The translations under genes and the position numbers were made by a program. From a bacterium (lineage in GTDB: Bacteria > Tectomicrobia > Entotheonellia > Entotheonellales > Entotheonellaceae), in the NCBI GenBank assembly GCA_027294925.1, contig JAPULM010000556.1, forward strand, positions 1-7,220: 7,220 bases of DNA, read 5' to 3'. The notes under the pieces are model-generated. The model was not told the origin of the DNA. It made no database searches and was given only the letters and a program-made list of their open reading frames with translations. This document shows, piece after piece, positions 4,950-7,220 of the stretch (the first letter of the stretch is position 1; each line of letters begins with the position of its first letter).

Positions 4950-6845
4950 ATGACCCGCAGCGATGCACCACATGAGCCAATTGCCAAACCAACCTCTCTA
5001 GATAGATTATCCGACGACCATCTAATGCGTGCACTTGAGGCCCATAAACGATGGCTCAGCACGCGCGGCAGGGAGGGAAAACAATTGGAACTGATTGGCG
5101 CTAAGCTAGATCGATCTAATTTACGGCTGGCGGTGCTCTCAGAAGCGAATCTACAAGATACGGATCTCGATCATGCCATGATAGAAGGCGGACGCTTACA
5201 AAGCGCAAATCTCCAAAATGCCACTTTGCGAGGTTCGGATCTGCGACGCGCATTGTTGCATAAAGCCAATTTGCAAGGGGCTGATCTATATGAAGCCAAT
5301 CTGCAACAAGCCAGTTTGCACGAAGCCAACCTGCAGGGCGCCAATCTCATGATGGCTGATTTGCGTCAGGCAGAGCTTTGCGCTTCGAACCTCCAGCGGG
5401 CGTTCTTGAAAGAAGCACAGTTACAAGGCGCCAACTTACAAGGGGCTAATCTACAAGGTGCCAATCTGCAACAAGCCAATGGTGTTGGTGCTAGTCTACA
5501 GCATGCGACCATGCACAACGCCAATCTCAATCAGGCCAACCTACGTAGCGCTGACCTACAAGGGGCTAGACTGCAATCCTGTAACCTGCAAGACGCTTCT
5601 TTGCAACAAGCCAATCTACAACATACCGATTTCACCGATTGTATCGGTCTGGTCTCCAGTCAGTTCGCAGGCTCAGATTTATCTGGTGCCAAATTTTCGC
5701 CTGACACCGTTCTGTTTAGCGGGATCCACACTGTCCGCGATCTCACACGTCAGGCACGCCGCTTATTTCTATTCATCTTGTGCAGCTGTCTATTGGCCTG
5801 GCTGTGTATAAACGCGACAACGGATGCTCGGCTTCTGACCAGTGCCCCTATTGCGCTTTTCCCCGACATCACGTTGCCCATCCCAACCGCAACGGTATAT
5901 AACCTGCTACCTATTCTATTGGCTGTCCTATACATCTTTCAAAATCTATATCTACAACGCCTATGGGAAGAACTGGCAAATTTGCCTGCGGTCTTTCCTG
6001 ATGGCCGCCCTCTCGACCGCTCCGTTCACCCTTGGCTACCAAACGGCCTGATACGCGCCCATAATAAGCGCCTACGCCAAAATCGCCCACCCCTTTCCCA
6101 TCTCCAAACGAGCTTGTGCACCTTCTTTATTTGGTGGCTTGTACCATTTACCTTACTGGCTTTCTGGCTCTACGGACTGCCCCGCCATGACTGGCTGATG
6201 ACGTTTTCCCACTTGAACTTAACCGTCATTACTTGCGGATTCGCCATACTCTTTCAGAGCCTTGCCCGCACCGCTTTACAAGGCAGGCAGTTCCAACGCT
6301 ATAAACACGGTGCCTTAGCGATCCTGCTGGCTGGCATTATACTTACCGTTTTATCGTGCATCTCTTTTGGTGCCCTGACCGGCGCTCCCCCACACGTTTT
6401 TGCCACTAGCCAAGCCAAACCCAAAATCACCTGGCCTTTTAGTGCAGTAGGTTTACAGCGTATCGTACCACAGTTTCTGATCTTCATTGGACATGGACCG
6501 TTTGCCGAGCTTGCCGAGGCTGAGTTGTCAACCCAAATACAGCCTCCTGCTTCTCGCCCAGATACAGGCCGCACCATCCGCGGCGCAGACCTGAGACAAA
6601 GGAACTTGCAATACGCCAATGCGGTCGGCGCATTTTTAGTCAACGCTGATTTACGTGCAGCAAATCTGGTTGGGGCGGATCTACGCTATGCGGACTTGCG
6701 AGGAGCACGTCTGCAGGGCGCCAATTTGGTTGGGGCAAACTTGCAGGGCGCCAATTTACGCAATGCGACAGGTCTGACACAGGGGCAGCTGCAGAAGGCC
6801 CTTGTTGACCAGACCACCTTATTACCGATTATAACGATGCCGTAA
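4950..6845 (+). CDS. Membrane pentapeptide-repeat protein with two repeat blocks
   Basis: From ATG 4950 the protein has 631 residues (650 if GTG 4893 is used). Residues 20-45 form a helix, LSDDHLMRALEAHKRWL followed by a GREGK turn, a leader often seen before pentapeptide repeats. Block 1 (about 47-231) is a nearly unbroken A(N/D)Lxx array dominated by ANLQGA and ANLQQA units, which should fold as a right-handed quadrilateral beta-helix. Hydrophobic segments follow at about 272-289, 315-335, 390-410, 420-439 and 454-477, with a weaker one at 500-517. Block 2 (about 544-608) is another pentapeptide array, ending in a GLTQGQLQKALVDQTTLLP cap common in such proteins. Biochemical function is unknown; soluble relatives such as MfpA/Qnr mimic DNA and protect gyrase, but this membrane architecture does not suggest that. 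The repeats differ at synonymous sites, so they are not a recent expansion. It is divergent from the fusion gene. Confidence 0.88.
   Translation: MTRSDAPHEPIAKPTSLDRLSDDHLMRALEAHKRWLSTRGREGKQLELIGAKLDRSNLRLAVLSEANLQDTDLDHAMIEGGRLQSANLQNATLRGSDLRRALLHKANLQGADLYEANLQQASLHEANLQGANLMMADLRQAELCASNLQRAFLKEAQLQGANLQGANLQGANLQQANGVGASLQHATMHNANLNQANLRSADLQGARLQSCNLQDASLQQANLQHTDFTDCIGLVSSQFAGSDLSGAKFSPDTVLFSGIHTVRDLTRQARRLFLFILCSCLLAWLCINATTDARLLTSAPIALFPDITLPIPTATVYNLLPILLAVLYIFQNLYLQRLWEELANLPAVFPDGRPLDRSVHPWLPNGLIRAHNKRLRQNRPPLSHLQTSLCTFFIWWLVPFTLLAFWLYGLPRHDWLMTFSHLNLTVITCGFAILFQSLARTALQGRQFQRYKHGALAILLAGIILTVLSCISFGALTGAPPHVFATSQAKPKITWPFSAVGLQRIVPQFLIFIGHGPFAELAEAELSTQIQPPASRPDTGRTIRGADLRQRNLQYANAVGAFLVNADLRAANLVGADLRYADLRGARLQGANLVGANLQGANLRNATGLTQGQLQKALVDQTTLLPIITMP
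5190..5640 (+). repeat. 15-bp coding repeat array (pentapeptide block 1)
   Basis: The DNA repeats with a 15-base period because it encodes five-residue units. The clearest run is 5421-5480, four units reading LQGAN, LQGAN, LQGAN, LQQAN. Units vary at third positions (for example CAAGGCGCC versus CAAGGGGCT), showing selection on protein rather than recent duplication. Confidence 0.8.
6581..6770 (+). repeat. 15-bp coding repeat array (pentapeptide block 2)
   Basis: This second run of five-residue units lies after the membrane domain, reading from RGADLRQRNL to GANLRNATG. It shares the period of block 1 but uses more ADLR and ANLVG units, so it is not a simple copy. Confidence 0.7.
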
Positions 6846-6872
6846 ACGCTTCGGCGCAGAACGAGGCGTTTA
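6843..6872. terminator. Hairpin containing both convergent stop codons
   Basis: Bases 6843-6853 pair with 6862-6872 in an 11-bp stem with one G-T pair, around an 8-base loop. The left arm begins with the TAA of the pentapeptide gene and the right arm ends with the TAA of the minus-strand gene. A bidirectional terminator is the natural reading, but no clean T-tract follows on either strand, so it may act only weakly or with Rho. Confidence 0.5.
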
Positions 6873-7220
6873 TTCGAGTGTATCAAAACTCAGTTTTTCT
6901 TGGCACTGCTCCTTAAGGCCACATACCTCTGCTATCAGCTCGTAGGAACGCACGCGGGCGTCAAAGTCGTAACAAATTGTCACCACACTGAGGTCACACG
7001 TTTGATAAGTTTGGCTAATCGAATCGAGGCCTTGTTTGACCTGCTGCGGATCCCCATCAATATAATATTGACTAAATTGCCGGACATAAGCGGATTCGTC
7101 AACGCTGTATGGATAGGCCAAGGCGTCTTCGACCGGTGGCACACCTTCCCGACGACCCAGGGCAGTTTTCAGTTTGGCCAGGTTGCGACTTGCCGACAAA
7201 CGTTTCGCCTCCTCCTCTGT
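6870..7220 (-). CDS. Unrecognised protein, likely partial at right edge
   Basis: The frame is open on the minus strand from the window edge (7220) to a TAA at 6870-6872, giving at least 116 residues. I do not recognise the family. Reading from the edge, the protein starts with a charged helix-prone stretch, TEEEAKRLSASRNLAKLKTAL, then a Tyr- and Asp-rich middle (AYPYSVDESAYVRQFSQYYIDGD). The C-terminal half has four cysteines (TCDL, TICYDF, EVCGL, EQCQ) that could bind metal or pair, though this is only a possibility. No membrane segment is visible. Two readings are open: the gene continues beyond the edge, or it starts at TTG 7199, which has a strong GAGGAGGAGG eight bases upstream. The GAG run also makes sense as coding Glu-Glu-Glu, so the partial reading is slightly preferred. 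It converges on the pentapeptide gene with a 24-bp gap. Confidence 0.6.
   Translation of the reverse strand, partial: TEEEAKRLSASRNLAKLKTALGRREGVPPVEDALAYPYSVDESAYVRQFSQYYIDGDPQQVKQGLDSISQTYQTCDLSVVTICYDFDARVRSYELIAEVCGLKEQCQEKLSFDTLE
7208..7217 (-). promoter_or_regulatory. Strong Shine-Dalgarno-like run before TTG 7199
   Basis: On the minus strand GAGGAGGAGG (7217-7208) stands 8 bases before a TTG at 7199-7197. Spacing and strength fit a real ribosome site, but the same bases also fit as Glu codons in an open upstream frame, so its use is undecided. Confidence 0.35.

Noticed and set aside
5190..5640. CRISPR array or minisatellite
   Set aside because: The 15-base period is coding, has no spacers, and varies at synonymous positions as expected for pentapeptide repeats.
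5458..6886. Other-frame and antisense ORFs over the pentapeptide gene
   Set aside because: They arise from the 15-bp periodicity and membrane codons; the main frame has full domain support.

Overview
The window is bacterial accessory-type DNA. It probably comes from a gammaproteobacterium of moderate G+C content, judging from the protein families and codon use; no rRNA or marker gene confirms this. It holds four substantial or complete protein genes, one gene cut by the right edge, one clear gene remnant, and a small non-coding stretch unusually rich in inverted repeats. No tRNA, rRNA, CRISPR array or intact insertion sequence was seen.

Left part (1-1028): the 3' part of a tandem FHA-domain gene (+ strand, cut by the left edge) ends at 755. 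A stretch of about 270 bp without a gene follows, and between about 838 and 1027 it is packed with successive inverted repeats. The last stem ends at 1027, one base before recognisable D-2-hydroxyacid dehydrogenase homology begins.

Middle left (1029-1868): only the C-terminal 60 or so residues of the dehydrogenase remain, with a frameshift near 1050. An intact SAM-dependent methyltransferase of an atypical family follows 11 bp later. The spacing suggests a former two-gene operon whose first gene was destroyed.

Centre (1887-4724, minus strand): one large polypeptide carries an acyl carrier protein, a fatty acyl-AMP ligase-like domain and a membrane-anchored PlsC-type acyltransferase, in that order. 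This suggests a complete relay from free fatty acid to acyl-AMP to acyl-ACP to lipid acylation. It is the most interesting gene in the window. It converges on the methyltransferase.

Right part (4725-7220): a divergent 225-bp intergenic region contains a perfect 9-bp inverted repeat. It leads into a pentapeptide-repeat protein in which two repeat blocks flank a multi-spanning membrane domain. That gene converges on an unrecognised gene (minus strand) that runs to the right edge. The two stop codons lie in the two arms of one hairpin.

The genes do not form one obvious pathway. The fusion protein acts on membrane lipid and the pentapeptide protein lies in the membrane, so a shared envelope role for this divergent pair is possible but is inference only.
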